NCBI GenBank assembly: GCA_902573465.1
Contig: CACGJX010000001.1
Span: 116,803 to 180,802 of the forward strand
DNA: 64,000 bases
Reading direction: 5' to 3'
From: an uncultured Pelagibacteraceae bacterium
GTDB lineage: Bacteria > Pseudomonadota > Alphaproteobacteria > Pelagibacterales > Pelagibacteraceae
How positions within the stretch are numbered: position 1 is the stretch's first letter; every line of letters starts with the position of its first letter. Of this stretch, positions 1-8,707 are shown one piece after another. The translations under genes were made by a program, and so were the position numbers. The notes beneath the pieces were generated by a model, which ran no database searches, was not told the DNA's origin, and worked only from the letters and a program-made list of their open reading frames with translations.

Positions 1-2
1 CT

Positions 3-1337
3 AAACTAAAGCATGTTACTTCTGTAGATCAATCAGATCGAAAAGTACCATACAATTTAAGACAAAGTGGGCCTACAAAAGTTGAAATGTTAATTTCAAC
101 AAGAGTAAGAAAGTCACCATATTGGCATTTATCAATGCAAGCAGGTTGTTGGAGAGCAACTGTTTATAACAGAATTTATCATCCAAGGGGATATGTGAAA
201 CCTGAGGATGGAGGTGCAATGGTTGAGTATGATGCAATTGTAAATCATGTTACTATGTGGAATGTTGCTGTTGAAAGACAGATCCAAGTAAAGGGTCCTG
301 ATGCAGAAAAATTTGTTGATTACGTGATAACTCGAGATGCAACAAAAATCTCTCCGATGCGAGCAAGATATGTAATTTTATGTAACGCTTATGGAGGAGT
401 TTTAAATGATCCAATTCTTTTAAGAATTGCAAAAGATGAATTTTGGTTTTCTTTATCAGACTCGGACATTGGAATGTATTTACAAGGCGTTAATGCAGAC
501 GGTAAATTTAATTGCACTATTGAAGAAATTGATGCATGTCCTGTTCAAATTCAAGGGCCTAAATCAAAAGCTCTTATGAAAGATTTGTTAGGTGATCAGG
601 TTGATTTAGAAAATATGCCTTTCTACGGTTTAGCTGAAGTTAAGGTTGCTGGAAGAAGTTGTGTTCTTTCTCAATCAGGTTTTTCAGGTGAAGCTGGATA
701 TGAAATATATTTGAGGAATGCAACTTTATATGCCGATGAGATGTGGAATGCAGTTCTTGAAGCTGGAAAGAAACATCAATTAATGGTAATTGCTCCTGCA
801 CACCACAGAAGAATTCAAGCTGGAATTCTTTCTTGGGGTCAAGATATGGATCAACAACATAACCCTTTCCAGTGTAATTTAGGTTATCAAGTTTCCTTAT
901 CAGGAAAAGGAGAATGGAAAAAAACTTCTGATTACGTAGGAAAACAAGCTTTAGAAAAAATGAAGGCTGAAATCAAAGCAGGAAAAAAACCATATAAGCT
1001 TCAACTAGTTGGTCTTGAGTTAGGAGGAAAACCTATTGATGATTATGCACCAGATTTTTGGTTGATATCTAATGAAGATGGTGGCGATCCAGTCGGTTTT
1101 GTAACATCACCTTGGTGGCATCCTGAAAAGAAAACAAATATAGCCATGGGATATGTCCCTTTTGATGGAACATTGAATGCTAATGGTTTTCCAAAAGGAA
1201 AAGTTGGAAAGAAATTTAAAGTTCATTTACCAGAGAAATATTCAGTTAAACCAGGAACTCCTGTTGATGCTGTTATAGTTGATATTCCATTTAAGGAATC
1301 TTACAACGCTAACACAAGAGAAGTGGTATCAGGTTAA
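3..1337 (+). CDS. GcvT/DmdA-family aminomethyltransferase-like protein, 5' truncated by the window edge
   Basis: Frame is open from base 3 (KLKHVTSVDQSDRKVPYNLRQSGPTKVE before the listed Met at 87). GcvT-type motifs: VERQIQVKGPDAEKFVDYVITRD, VQIQGPKSKALMKDLLG, SGFSGEAGYEIYLR, CNLGYQVSL. Confidence 0.85.
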   Translation, partial: KLKHVTSVDQSDRKVPYNLRQSGPTKVEMLISTRVRKSPYWHLSMQAGCWRATVYNRIYHPRGYVKPEDGGAMVEYDAIVNHVTMWNVAVERQIQVKGPDAEKFVDYVITRDATKISPMRARYVILCNAYGGVLNDPILLRIAKDEFWFSLSDSDIGMYLQGVNADGKFNCTIEEIDACPVQIQGPKSKALMKDLLGDQVDLENMPFYGLAEVKVAGRSCVLSQSGFSGEAGYEIYLRNATLYADEMWNAVLEAGKKHQLMVIAPAHHRRIQAGILSWGQDMDQQHNPFQCNLGYQVSLSGKGEWKKTSDYVGKQALEKMKAEIKAGKKPYKLQLVGLELGGKPIDDYAPDFWLISNEDGGDPVGFVTSPWWHPEKKTNIAMGYVPFDGTLNANGFPKGKVGKKFKVHLPEKYSVKPGTPVDAVIVDIPFKESYNANTREVVSG

Positions 1338-1342
1338 TTATT

Positions 1343-1370
1343 TTTAAGGGGAGTTTGCGCTCTCCTTAAA
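1343..1370 (+). terminator. Stem-loop after the aminomethyltransferase gene
   Basis: TTTAAGGGGAG-TTTGCG-CTCTCCTTAAA: 11-bp stem with one G-T wobble. No strong U-tract follows, so it is not a canonical terminator. Confidence 0.5.
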
Positions 1371-1377
1371 ATCATAA

Positions 1378-1482
1378 ATGACAAAGAGTTTCATTATTGC
1401 AGTTTGCATTATTATCGCTATTGCATTATTACTATTCCCATTGATTGTATCTTACAAAGAACAAAAAAATAAAAAAAAATAA
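1378..1482 (+). CDS. 34-aa single-TM mini-protein (MTKSFIIAVCIIIAIALLLFPLIVSYKEQKNKKK)
   Basis: Short ORF absent from the supplied track. Its stop abuts the ATG of the next gene; one hydrophobic helix with a basic tail. Confidence 0.45.
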   Translation: MTKSFIIAVCIIIAIALLLFPLIVSYKEQKNKKK

Positions 1483-2025
1483 ATGTTTGCTGAATTTTTA
1501 AATATAATTTTTAAATCTATAAAACTGGATAAAACACTTTACAGCGATAACAAAAATTTTGGTGAGGCTGCGATATATTTTGCGGGTTTAATAATGATAT
1601 TAGATGGTGTAGCTGGAGGTGTGGCTGCAAACACCGTAGTAAAAACTGCCATAGGAATGTCTGGTATTACGGCAATTTTAACGTGGTTCATTTGGGCAAT
1701 TTTTATTTATGTGATCGGTGTAAAATTATTTCCAGATAAACAAACAAAAGTACCTTTTAAAAAAGTTCTGGTAGCAGTTGGTTTTGCTCATTCACCAGGT
1801 TTACTAAGATTTTTTGCATTAACCCCCGAATTAATGATACCAATCATTTTTCTCACTCAATTCTGGATTTTTGCAAGTTTAATTATTTCAACAAAACAAA
1901 TTTTAAATTTAAAATCTAATTTTAAAGCCTTTGGCATAATATTTTTATCATTTTTAATTATTGCTTTTATGTCAATATCTTTGGTTATGAGTAGAATGAA
2001 TGCTTTACCAATAAATAGTATCTAA
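1483..2025 (+). CDS. YIP1-family-like multi-TM membrane protein
   Basis: 180-aa ORF with several hydrophobic segments and a Yip1-like layout (AVGFAHSPGLLRFF). Confidence 0.6.
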   Translation: MFAEFLNIIFKSIKLDKTLYSDNKNFGEAAIYFAGLIMILDGVAGGVAANTVVKTAIGMSGITAILTWFIWAIFIYVIGVKLFPDKQTKVPFKKVLVAVGFAHSPGLLRFFALTPELMIPIIFLTQFWIFASLIISTKQILNLKSNFKAFGIIFLSFLIIAFMSISLVMSRMNALPINSI

Positions 2026-2192
2026 ATTGGAAAGATTGTTTTCGAAACCCTGCATGATTTACAAATTTTAAATCCAGTCAAAATTAAATTTTGGGTAACA
2101 CTTTCATCAGTTTTCTTACATTCATCACAAATATCATTTAACTCATCAGTGTTTGTGTTATGCTGATTTTTTATATTATCATCTTTAATCAT
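2022..2192 (-). CDS. 56-aa zinc-ribbon-like mini-protein with two CxxC motifs
   Basis: Minus-strand translation MIKDDNIKNQHNTNTDELNDICDECKKTDESVTQNLILTGFKICKSCRVSKTIFPI*. Its start overlaps the stop of the DUF3726-like gene. Absent from the supplied track. Confidence 0.55.
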   Translation of the reverse strand: MIKDDNIKNQHNTNTDELNDICDECKKTDESVTQNLILTGFKICKSCRVSKTIFPI

Positions 2193-2796
2193 TATCAGTT
2201 AAACCCGCCCCTGCAGCACCTTTTTTTAAACTTTCTGTTTCTTCAACAAAAGTTTTTTCTGATAATTGATATAAACTTTTCCAATCTTGCTCAGTAAAGT
2301 TGTCATTATTTTCTAAAATTTTAACCTCTACGTTGTTTGCAATATTTGGACAATTTTTATTTAATAAGTTTGTGGAGATATTAACATTAATATTTAAAAG
2401 AAATTCATTTTTTTCAAACTTAAAAGAAATTTTTTTACCGATAACCTCTGAGCTTCTACTAAGAAATGGTAAAAATAGTAATGGGTATGCAATTTTGGAA
2501 AAATTAATAGTTTTTATTTTTTCAATTTTTTCAATTTGATCTAAAAAACTTACACCTAAAATAATTGGGCAGTAAGAAAATTCAGAACATTCGTTATTTT
2601 CATTAATTAGATTAAGATTCTCAAACTTTTTGTCTTTTTTTTCTTTTAAGTATTCATTTAAATTTTTAATCCCCTCAAAGTTAAACATTTCTAATAACCT
2701 TACACTTTTTCCAACTTCTTCACTTATTCCCCAAGAATAACCTAATGCTCTACTTGCGCGTTTAGAAGTTGTTTCAATTTCACTCAAAGATTTCAT
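2185..2796 (-). CDS. DUF3726-like protein
   Basis: 203 aa; N-terminal SLSEIETTSKRASRALGYSWGISEEVGKSVRLLE resembles the DUF3726 family as I recall it. Confidence 0.65.
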   Translation of the reverse strand: MKSLSEIETTSKRASRALGYSWGISEEVGKSVRLLEMFNFEGIKNLNEYLKEKKDKKFENLNLINENNECSEFSYCPIILGVSFLDQIEKIEKIKTINFSKIAYPLLFLPFLSRSSEVIGKKISFKFEKNEFLLNINVNISTNLLNKNCPNIANNVEVKILENNDNFTEQDWKSLYQLSEKTFVEETESLKKGAAGAGLTDND

Positions 2797-2805
2797 AAAA
2801 TTTAA

Positions 2806-4458
2806 TCAACGATAGACCCAATGCTGATTATAATCTTTTAATTCATGCGGAAGTGGTGCTCCTTGAAACATGCAAATTCTTAACCACTTATCTGATCTAG
2901 GATCAAATTTTAGTGCACCAAAAAAAGATAGCTTTAATCGTAGCATATCGATTGGAACAACGTTTTCATTAATTGTATTATCTTGAATTTCAGCATATGG
3001 AAATTTTTCAACGATAAATGCGCGTCTTACAACATGTCTTAAATCTGCATTATTCATTAAAAATCCATCAATAGTTAAATCATCTTTACATGAAATTAAT
3101 TTATCATTTAGTTTTTTAATATCTCTAGCAATTGCAAGAGGTTGTTCTAATTCTGCACCCCCTTCCTCAAAACGATCTGCATACCTAGGCTCCTCTTTAT
3201 TTTTAGAAATAAACCAAAAATTTCTTAAATTTGATTTATCTTTGAAATCAATCTTAAGAATATCTGGATATCTTTGCTTTAAAATATTTTTAAGATCTAA
3301 AACTGTTCGTTCTGTGGGAATTCTAAAATACTTTTCCTCATCTGAACTCATTTTTTTTATTAACGGCTGAACAATTTTATCAAAAGGTTCCATCATCATA
3401 GAGACTATATATTCAATAGTTTCTTCACAGGTTTCTTTCTCTAACCATAAATATATTTGATTGAAAGGATATGGAGATGTAAAATCTAATTGATTTTCGA
3501 TATATTTTAAAAATTTTTTTACATTAAAAAGTAGTGAATTTATTTTTTTTATTTGAAATTTACTTTCAGAATTCCAACTTGTAATATTTTTTAAGGAACC
3601 TTTGACACATTTTTTGAATAAATCTGAATCTTTTGAATTTACATTTTTAATCTCTCTAATTTCTTTTAATGCGATTTCTCTTGATAAGATCCAATTATTT
3701 AACAAGGTAGGATGATTTACAATAAAAGGTGCCATTCCTAGTCCAGTTGAATTTCCAATACCAAGGTTTCTACAAATTTTTTTGTCTAAATTTACAGCTT
3801 TCTTTGGATTTTTATGCTTTGCTACATGATTAACTTGGTCAAAAGTGAATTGCCTTACTAAATAGACCAACATCATCTCTAATCTAAAAGGTCCGTTAAT
3901 TTCTGCCCTATTTTTAATTCTAAATCTATCTGCTAAACCAAACTTTCCAGAACCATAAACAGCGGTAGTTCTATATAAGTATCCAACTTTTTCTAATAAA
4001 TTTAGATCTGGCTGATTGCCTTCGCTTAACTTTTCAACTACATGATTAAAAACTCTAACTGATTTATTTGCTCTAGACAAAGTTAGTTCTTTATATGAAA
4101 GTCTACCAACTTCTTGTCTTGGAACTTCATTCTTCAATCTTTCAATATCTTTTTTTGAAGGAACCCCGTCATGTAAAGTAAAAGCAGCATCCCATTTTGT
4201 TGCAATAACTCTATCTGATCTATCATTATCATCTATTTTGTTTGCAAAACAAACTAATGAGTAAACTCTTTTATTTTTTTTGAAGGAATATATTGCTACG
4301 CCATATCCACCAGGATCTAAGTTAAATAAATCTCTGTTGTATTCCCAGTCTTTAAATTCATTTAAAAAACTTCTTAGAAATGATAATTTAGATTGGTGAA
4401 AAGACCCTAGTCTAGACAATTTCATTATTATGTTTGGATCTCTTAATTCAACTTTCAT
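2806..4458 (-). CDS. Conserved-looking hypothetical protein, 550 aa
   Basis: Long ORF tightly packed between the DUF3726-like gene and the M19 dipeptidase; family not recognised. Confidence 0.7.
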   Translation of the reverse strand: MKVELRDPNIIMKLSRLGSFHQSKLSFLRSFLNEFKDWEYNRDLFNLDPGGYGVAIYSFKKNKRVYSLVCFANKIDDNDRSDRVIATKWDAAFTLHDGVPSKKDIERLKNEVPRQEVGRLSYKELTLSRANKSVRVFNHVVEKLSEGNQPDLNLLEKVGYLYRTTAVYGSGKFGLADRFRIKNRAEINGPFRLEMMLVYLVRQFTFDQVNHVAKHKNPKKAVNLDKKICRNLGIGNSTGLGMAPFIVNHPTLLNNWILSREIALKEIREIKNVNSKDSDLFKKCVKGSLKNITSWNSESKFQIKKINSLLFNVKKFLKYIENQLDFTSPYPFNQIYLWLEKETCEETIEYIVSMMMEPFDKIVQPLIKKMSSDEEKYFRIPTERTVLDLKNILKQRYPDILKIDFKDKSNLRNFWFISKNKEEPRYADRFEEGGAELEQPLAIARDIKKLNDKLISCKDDLTIDGFLMNNADLRHVVRRAFIVEKFPYAEIQDNTINENVVPIDMLRLKLSFFGALKFDPRSDKWLRICMFQGAPLPHELKDYNQHWVYR

Positions 4459-4461
4459 ACT

Positions 4462-5427
4462 CTAAATATTTCTATAAAAATTATACCAATTGTTACCTAA
4501 TATCCCATTAGTTTCTTCCTCAGAAAATCCAACTTTTCTTAATCCCTTCTCTATATTAAAAAAACCTCTAGCATCCTCAAACCAACCTGGTTGTTTAGGA
4601 AAGCCAGGTTTGTTCTTTGAGCCTTCTCCATAATTTTTATTTTTAGACCAGGTACCATTTCTCATCCATTCTACAATTTCATCGGGTTGATTCAAACACA
4701 AGTCAGATCCAATACCAATATTTTTGATATTCATTATATCTGACGTTCTAGCAATCATTTCACAAAAGCTATCTAAAGTACAATTAGTATTATTCTTTAA
4801 ATGGTGAGGATATAAAGAAAAACCTAAAATTCCTCCACTATCACTTAAAACTTTTAATAGCTCATTAGATTTATTTCTTTTAGCAGCATGCCAAAAGCTG
4901 GGGTTAGCATGTGTGATTGCAATTGGTTTCTCGCTTATTTCAATTGCGTCTAATGTACTTTTTTCGGCAGAATGGGACATATCTATAACTATTCCAACTC
5001 TATTCATTTCTTTAATGACTTCACGTCCAAAATTAGTTACTCCACTATCAATTTTTTCATAACAGCCAGTTGCTAGAAGAGATTGGTTATTATAAGTTAA
5101 TTGCATAAAACGACATCCAAGTTTATGTACTTTTTCTACTAAAGATATGTCATCCTCAATTGGTGAGCAATTTTGGAATCCAAAAAAAATTGCAGTTTTT
5201 TTTTCTAATTTAGCTTTTTCAATATCTTTGAAATTAGAACCTTGAAAAATTAAATCTGAGTTTTTCTCAAAAAGTTTTTGCCACTTTTTAATTTCATTTA
5301 AAAATTCATTGTAATCCTCATGATAGACAATTGTTACATGAACAGCATCTAGCTCTGCTTGTCTATTGATTTCAAAAACTTCTCTTGTCCAATTACAATA
5401 CTGTAAATTATCAATTTTATATTTCAT
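4462..5427 (-). CDS. Membrane dipeptidase (peptidase M19, renal dipeptidase family)
   Basis: M19 motifs: GFQNCSPIEDD, LGCRFMQLTYNNQS, GIVIDMSHSAEKSTLDA, ITHANPS, IGIGSDL. The track start (5454) is TTG; ATG at 5427 gives MKYKIDNLQYCN. Confidence 0.88.
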   Translation of the reverse strand: MKYKIDNLQYCNWTREVFEINRQAELDAVHVTIVYHEDYNEFLNEIKKWQKLFEKNSDLIFQGSNFKDIEKAKLEKKTAIFFGFQNCSPIEDDISLVEKVHKLGCRFMQLTYNNQSLLATGCYEKIDSGVTNFGREVIKEMNRVGIVIDMSHSAEKSTLDAIEISEKPIAITHANPSFWHAAKRNKSNELLKVLSDSGGILGFSLYPHHLKNNTNCTLDSFCEMIARTSDIMNIKNIGIGSDLCLNQPDEIVEWMRNGTWSKNKNYGEGSKNKPGFPKQPGWFEDARGFFNIEKGLRKVGFSEEETNGILGNNWYNFYRNI

Positions 5428-5476
5428 GAGTTTAATTTTGTTAAACCATATCAATATGTATTTGAAATTCTATTAA

Positions 5477-5520
5477 TTTATTGAAATTTCAACAATTTTT
5501 TGAAATAAAGTTTCAATAAA
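5477..5520. promoter_or_regulatory. Nested inverted repeats (TTGAAA/TTTCAA) in a divergent promoter region
   Basis: TTTATTGAAA (5477-5486) is inverted as TTTCAATAAA (5511-5520). Also the palindrome TTGAAATTTCAA (5481-5492) and TTGAAA-TAAAG-TTTCAA (5500-5516). Confidence 0.4.
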
Positions 5521-5527
5521 TATATTC

Positions 5528-6016
5528 ATGAATAAAAAAAATCTAAAAGTTTCAATAGTGATGGGCAGTCAATCTGACTTTAAAACAATGAAATTAGCAA
5601 AACAAATTTTAAAAAAACTTAAAGTTCCCATGGAAATAAAGATTATTTCTGCACACAGAACTCCAATGAGAATGTATAAGTACGCGTCTGATGCAGAAAA
5701 AAATAATATTGGGGTAATTATTGCAGGTGCAGGAGGCTCGGCTCATTTGCCTGGAATGATTGCAGCACTTACTCAAATACCTGTATTAGGTGTTCCAATT
5801 GAGAGTAAAAAACTTAAAGGTTTAGACAGCTTGTTATCTATCGCTCAAATGCCAAAAGGAATTCCTGTAGGGACTTTAGCGATAGGAGAAGATGGAGCAA
5901 TTAATGCAGCTATATTTGCTGCTTCAATTATTTCTAATAGTAATCCTGGCGTTAAATCTAAACTTAGAAGTTGGAGATTGTCTCAAACAAAATCAGTTAG
6001 AAAAAATCCAAAATAA
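5528..6016 (+). CDS. purE: N5-carboxyaminoimidazole ribonucleotide mutase
   Basis: VSIVMGSQSDFKTMK, ISAHRTP, IIAGAGGSAHLPGMIAALT; followed by purK. Confidence 0.95.
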   Translation: MNKKNLKVSIVMGSQSDFKTMKLAKQILKKLKVPMEIKIISAHRTPMRMYKYASDAEKNNIGVIIAGAGGSAHLPGMIAALTQIPVLGVPIESKKLKGLDSLLSIAQMPKGIPVGTLAIGEDGAINAAIFAASIISNSNPGVKSKLRSWRLSQTKSVRKNPK

Positions 6017-6020
6017 TTCA

Positions 6021-7067
6021 ATGTCTGAAATTAGATTAGGAATTCTTGGTGGTGGTCAATTAGGTAGTATGTTGTCAGTTGCAGCAAAAAAATTAAATAT
6101 CAAAACTCTGATTTACTCAGATGATCAAGATGCACCTGCACAAAATTTCTGTGATGAATTCATGTTTGGTGATTATAAAGATAAAAATAAAATTAACGAT
6201 TTTGTTAAAAAGGTAAATATAGTTACTTATGAATTTGAGAATATTCCTTATGAAACTTTAAATAAAATAAATAAATTCATAACAGTCAATCCAAAGCCAT
6301 CGATAAATAGATTAATACAACATCGTTTAGCTGAAAAAGATTTTGTGAATAAATTAAATATCAGAACCACAAGATATGTTGGTATAGAAAAAAAATCAGA
6401 TTTAGAGACTCTTGATGATTTTTTGCCAGGAATTTTAAAAACAGCTACTATGGGTTACGATGGAAAAGGTCAATATCCTATTAAATCAGTAAGTGAGTTA
6501 AATGGATTAAATATAGATTTTTCAAAAGAATATATTCTTGAAAAACTAGTTAAATTAAAAAAAGAAATCTCGGTTATAGTCACAAGATTTGGTAATAACA
6601 GATACGAAATTTATGAGGCAATTGAAAATATTCATGAAAACCAAATTTTAAAGAAATCTAAAATCCCTGCTGATATTAGTAATAAACTTGTTGATCAATC
6701 TAGAGAGTGGAGTAAACAAATTTCCGAGGAATTAAAATACATTGGTACACTTTGTGTAGAATTTTTTATTGATAGAAATGATAATCTATATGTGAATGAA
6801 ATTGCACCCAGAGTTCATAATTCTGGCCATTTAACTATTAATGCTTTTAATATCAGTCAGTTTGAAAATCATATAAGAGCAGTTTGTTCTTTAGAGCAAA
6901 TCCCCTTAAAGAAATTACATAATGCAGAAATGATAAATCTAATAGGTAATCAAATTACCCCATATAGACAAAATATAAATTTAAACGATAATGAATTTTT
7001 TTTCGATTATCAAAAAAGAGAAATAAAAGATAAAAGAAAAATGGGTCATTTAACAAAAATTTTATAA
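6021..7067 (+). CDS. purK: N5-carboxyaminoimidazole ribonucleotide synthase
   Basis: IRLGILGGGQLGSML, YEFENIP, KTATMGYDGKGQ, NEIAPRVHNSGH. Start moved to ATG 6021; the track ORF runs upstream into purE. Confidence 0.95.
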   Translation: MSEIRLGILGGGQLGSMLSVAAKKLNIKTLIYSDDQDAPAQNFCDEFMFGDYKDKNKINDFVKKVNIVTYEFENIPYETLNKINKFITVNPKPSINRLIQHRLAEKDFVNKLNIRTTRYVGIEKKSDLETLDDFLPGILKTATMGYDGKGQYPIKSVSELNGLNIDFSKEYILEKLVKLKKEISVIVTRFGNNRYEIYEAIENIHENQILKKSKIPADISNKLVDQSREWSKQISEELKYIGTLCVEFFIDRNDNLYVNEIAPRVHNSGHLTINAFNISQFENHIRAVCSLEQIPLKKLHNAEMINLIGNQITPYRQNINLNDNEFFFDYQKREIKDKRKMGHLTKIL

Positions 7068-7534
7068 TGCTTAAAACTATTGAGGGAAACTTCGAAAATT
7101 CAGATGTTAATGAACTTTTAAAAAAACATTTTATTGAACTAAGAGCGGCTTCTCCTGAGGGAAGTGCGCATGTTTTGGATATCGAAGGTTTAAAAGTGCC
7201 ATCTATAAAGTTTTGGAGCTTGTGGGATAATGATAAATTAATAGGTTGTGGTGCTCTTAAAATTTTAGAAAAAGATCATGGTGAATTTAAATCAATAAGA
7301 TTACATGATGATTTTAGGAATAAAGGGAATGGAATAAAACTTATTGATCATTTGTTTGATGAAGCTAAAAAATTGAATATTAAACGAATTAGCATAGAAA
7401 CTGGAGCAGGAATATTCTTTAAACCAGCAAGAAAATTATTTGATTTATGTGGATTTAAGCCCTGTAAACCGTTTGCACATTATAAAGAGGATAAAAATTC
7501 TATTTATTTGTCAAAGTTAATAAACAACACTTGA
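7067..7534 (+). CDS. GNAT-family N-acetyltransferase
   Basis: Acetyltransferase layout: IRLHDDFRNKGNGIKLIDHLFDEAKKLNIKRISIETG; overlaps the purK stop. Confidence 0.85.
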   Translation: MLKTIEGNFENSDVNELLKKHFIELRAASPEGSAHVLDIEGLKVPSIKFWSLWDNDKLIGCGALKILEKDHGEFKSIRLHDDFRNKGNGIKLIDHLFDEAKKLNIKRISIETGAGIFFKPARKLFDLCGFKPCKPFAHYKEDKNSIYLSKLINNT

Positions 7535-7600
7535 AAATTAAATTTTAAGTATTGATCTATTTTGTTGACAAAACTAATTAAATTATAAAGAAAGTCATCA

Positions 7601-7618
7601 TTACTTAAATTTAAGTAA
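7601..7618. repeat. 18-bp perfect palindrome upstream of the cold-shock gene
   Basis: TTACTTAAATTTAAGTAA equals its reverse complement. Confidence 0.6.
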
Positions 7619-7651
7619 TAAATTAACAAACAAAAAAGTAAGAAGAAAAAT

Positions 7652-7858
7652 ATGAGTCTACAAGGAAAAGTAAAGTGGTTCAATCCAACCAAAGGTTTTG
7701 GTTTTATTGAAAGAGATGATAAAGAAAAAGATGTGTTTGTACATGTTTCAGCTGTAAGAGATGCTGGTATGAACGGTTTAGATGAGGGTCAAGCTTTGAC
7801 TTTCGATGTTGAAGATGGTCCAAAAGGTCCTTCAGCAGTTAACTTAAAAACTGCATAA
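7652..7858 (+). CDS. Cold-shock domain protein
   Basis: [35 protein letters not shown] with RNP1/RNP2-like motifs. Confidence 0.95.
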   Translation: MSLQGKVKWFNPTKGFGFIERDDKEKDVFVHVSAVRDAGMNGLDEGQALTFDVEDGPKGPSAVNLKTA

Positions 7859-7873
7859 TTTTCATTACATAGA

Positions 7874-7927
7874 TTATTGGCTATAAGATTTACAATTTGA
7901 CAATATTTGTATATTTGTAGCCAATAA
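7874..7927. other. Long-loop hairpin between the cold-shock and racemase genes
   Basis: TTATTGGCTA (7874-7883) is perfectly inverted as TAGCCAATAA (7918-7927); TACAA/TTGTA may add an inner stem. Confidence 0.5.
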
Positions 7928-7960
7928 GAAAAATTTAAAATCAATAAAAATAAAAATAAA

Positions 7961-8707
7961 ATGATTGGAATTTTAGGTGGCATGGGCACACAAGCTGGCC
8001 TAGATTTTTGTAATAAACTTGCGATTCTTTATAGAGGAAAGATTGATCAAGAATATCCATTATTTCTCCTTTTTAACAAATCAAATATTCCTGGAAGACC
8101 AGAGTCAATAGGTGTTCAAACTAAGAATTTATCAAATCGGAAAAAAAATAAAAAAATTGAAAAAAAATACTCATTGGTATTAAAAAGTCTATTACATGGA
8201 TGTAATATACTAAAAAAAAGTAAATGTAAGTTTATTGTTATTCCCTGTAATACAGCACACTATTGGTATGATGATTTAAGAAAAAAAATAAAATTACCAA
8301 TTATAAACATGCCTAAAGAAGTATTTATTCACACAAAAAAAACATGTAAGAAAAATTCTTCAATTGGACTATTAGCAACTGAGGGTACTTTAAACACTGG
8401 TGTTTACAATAAGTTTTTTGATAAAAATTATAATCTTATTTTTCCAAATATATCTTTACAAAAAAATTCTGTAAATAAAGCAATAAAATTTGTAAAAATG
8501 GGAAATGTAAAAGCTGCTAGTAAAATTATAAAACCAGCCATAAATTATTTAATCAAAAAAAGATGTAAAAAAATAATTTTAGGCTGTACTGAATTACCAA
8601 TTGCTATATTCGCATTTAAATCATTCAAAAAAGTAAAAACTTCAAAAATTTTTTTAGATCCAAATTTGATATTAGCCAACGCGGCGATGAAAAAATACCG
8701 TAAATAA
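7961..8707 (+). CDS. Aspartate/glutamate racemase family protein
   Basis: MIGILGGMGTQAGLDFCNKL, VIPCNTAHYWYDDL, IILGCTELPIA. Confidence 0.9.
   Translation: MIGILGGMGTQAGLDFCNKLAILYRGKIDQEYPLFLLFNKSNIPGRPESIGVQTKNLSNRKKNKKIEKKYSLVLKSLLHGCNILKKSKCKFIVIPCNTAHYWYDDLRKKIKLPIINMPKEVFIHTKKTCKKNSSIGLLATEGTLNTGVYNKFFDKNYNLIFPNISLQKNSVNKAIKFVKMGNVKAASKIIKPAINYLIKKRCKKIILGCTELPIAIFAFKSFKKVKTSKIFLDPNLILANAAMKKYRK

Noticed and set aside
5892-6020. Upstream part of the purK track ORF
   Set aside because: Lies inside purE in another frame; ATG 6021 starts the conserved PurK sequence.
7504-7692. 62-aa minus-strand ORF across the csp leader
   Set aside because: Low-complexity hydrophobic translation of AT-rich intergenic DNA antisense to genes; no family features.
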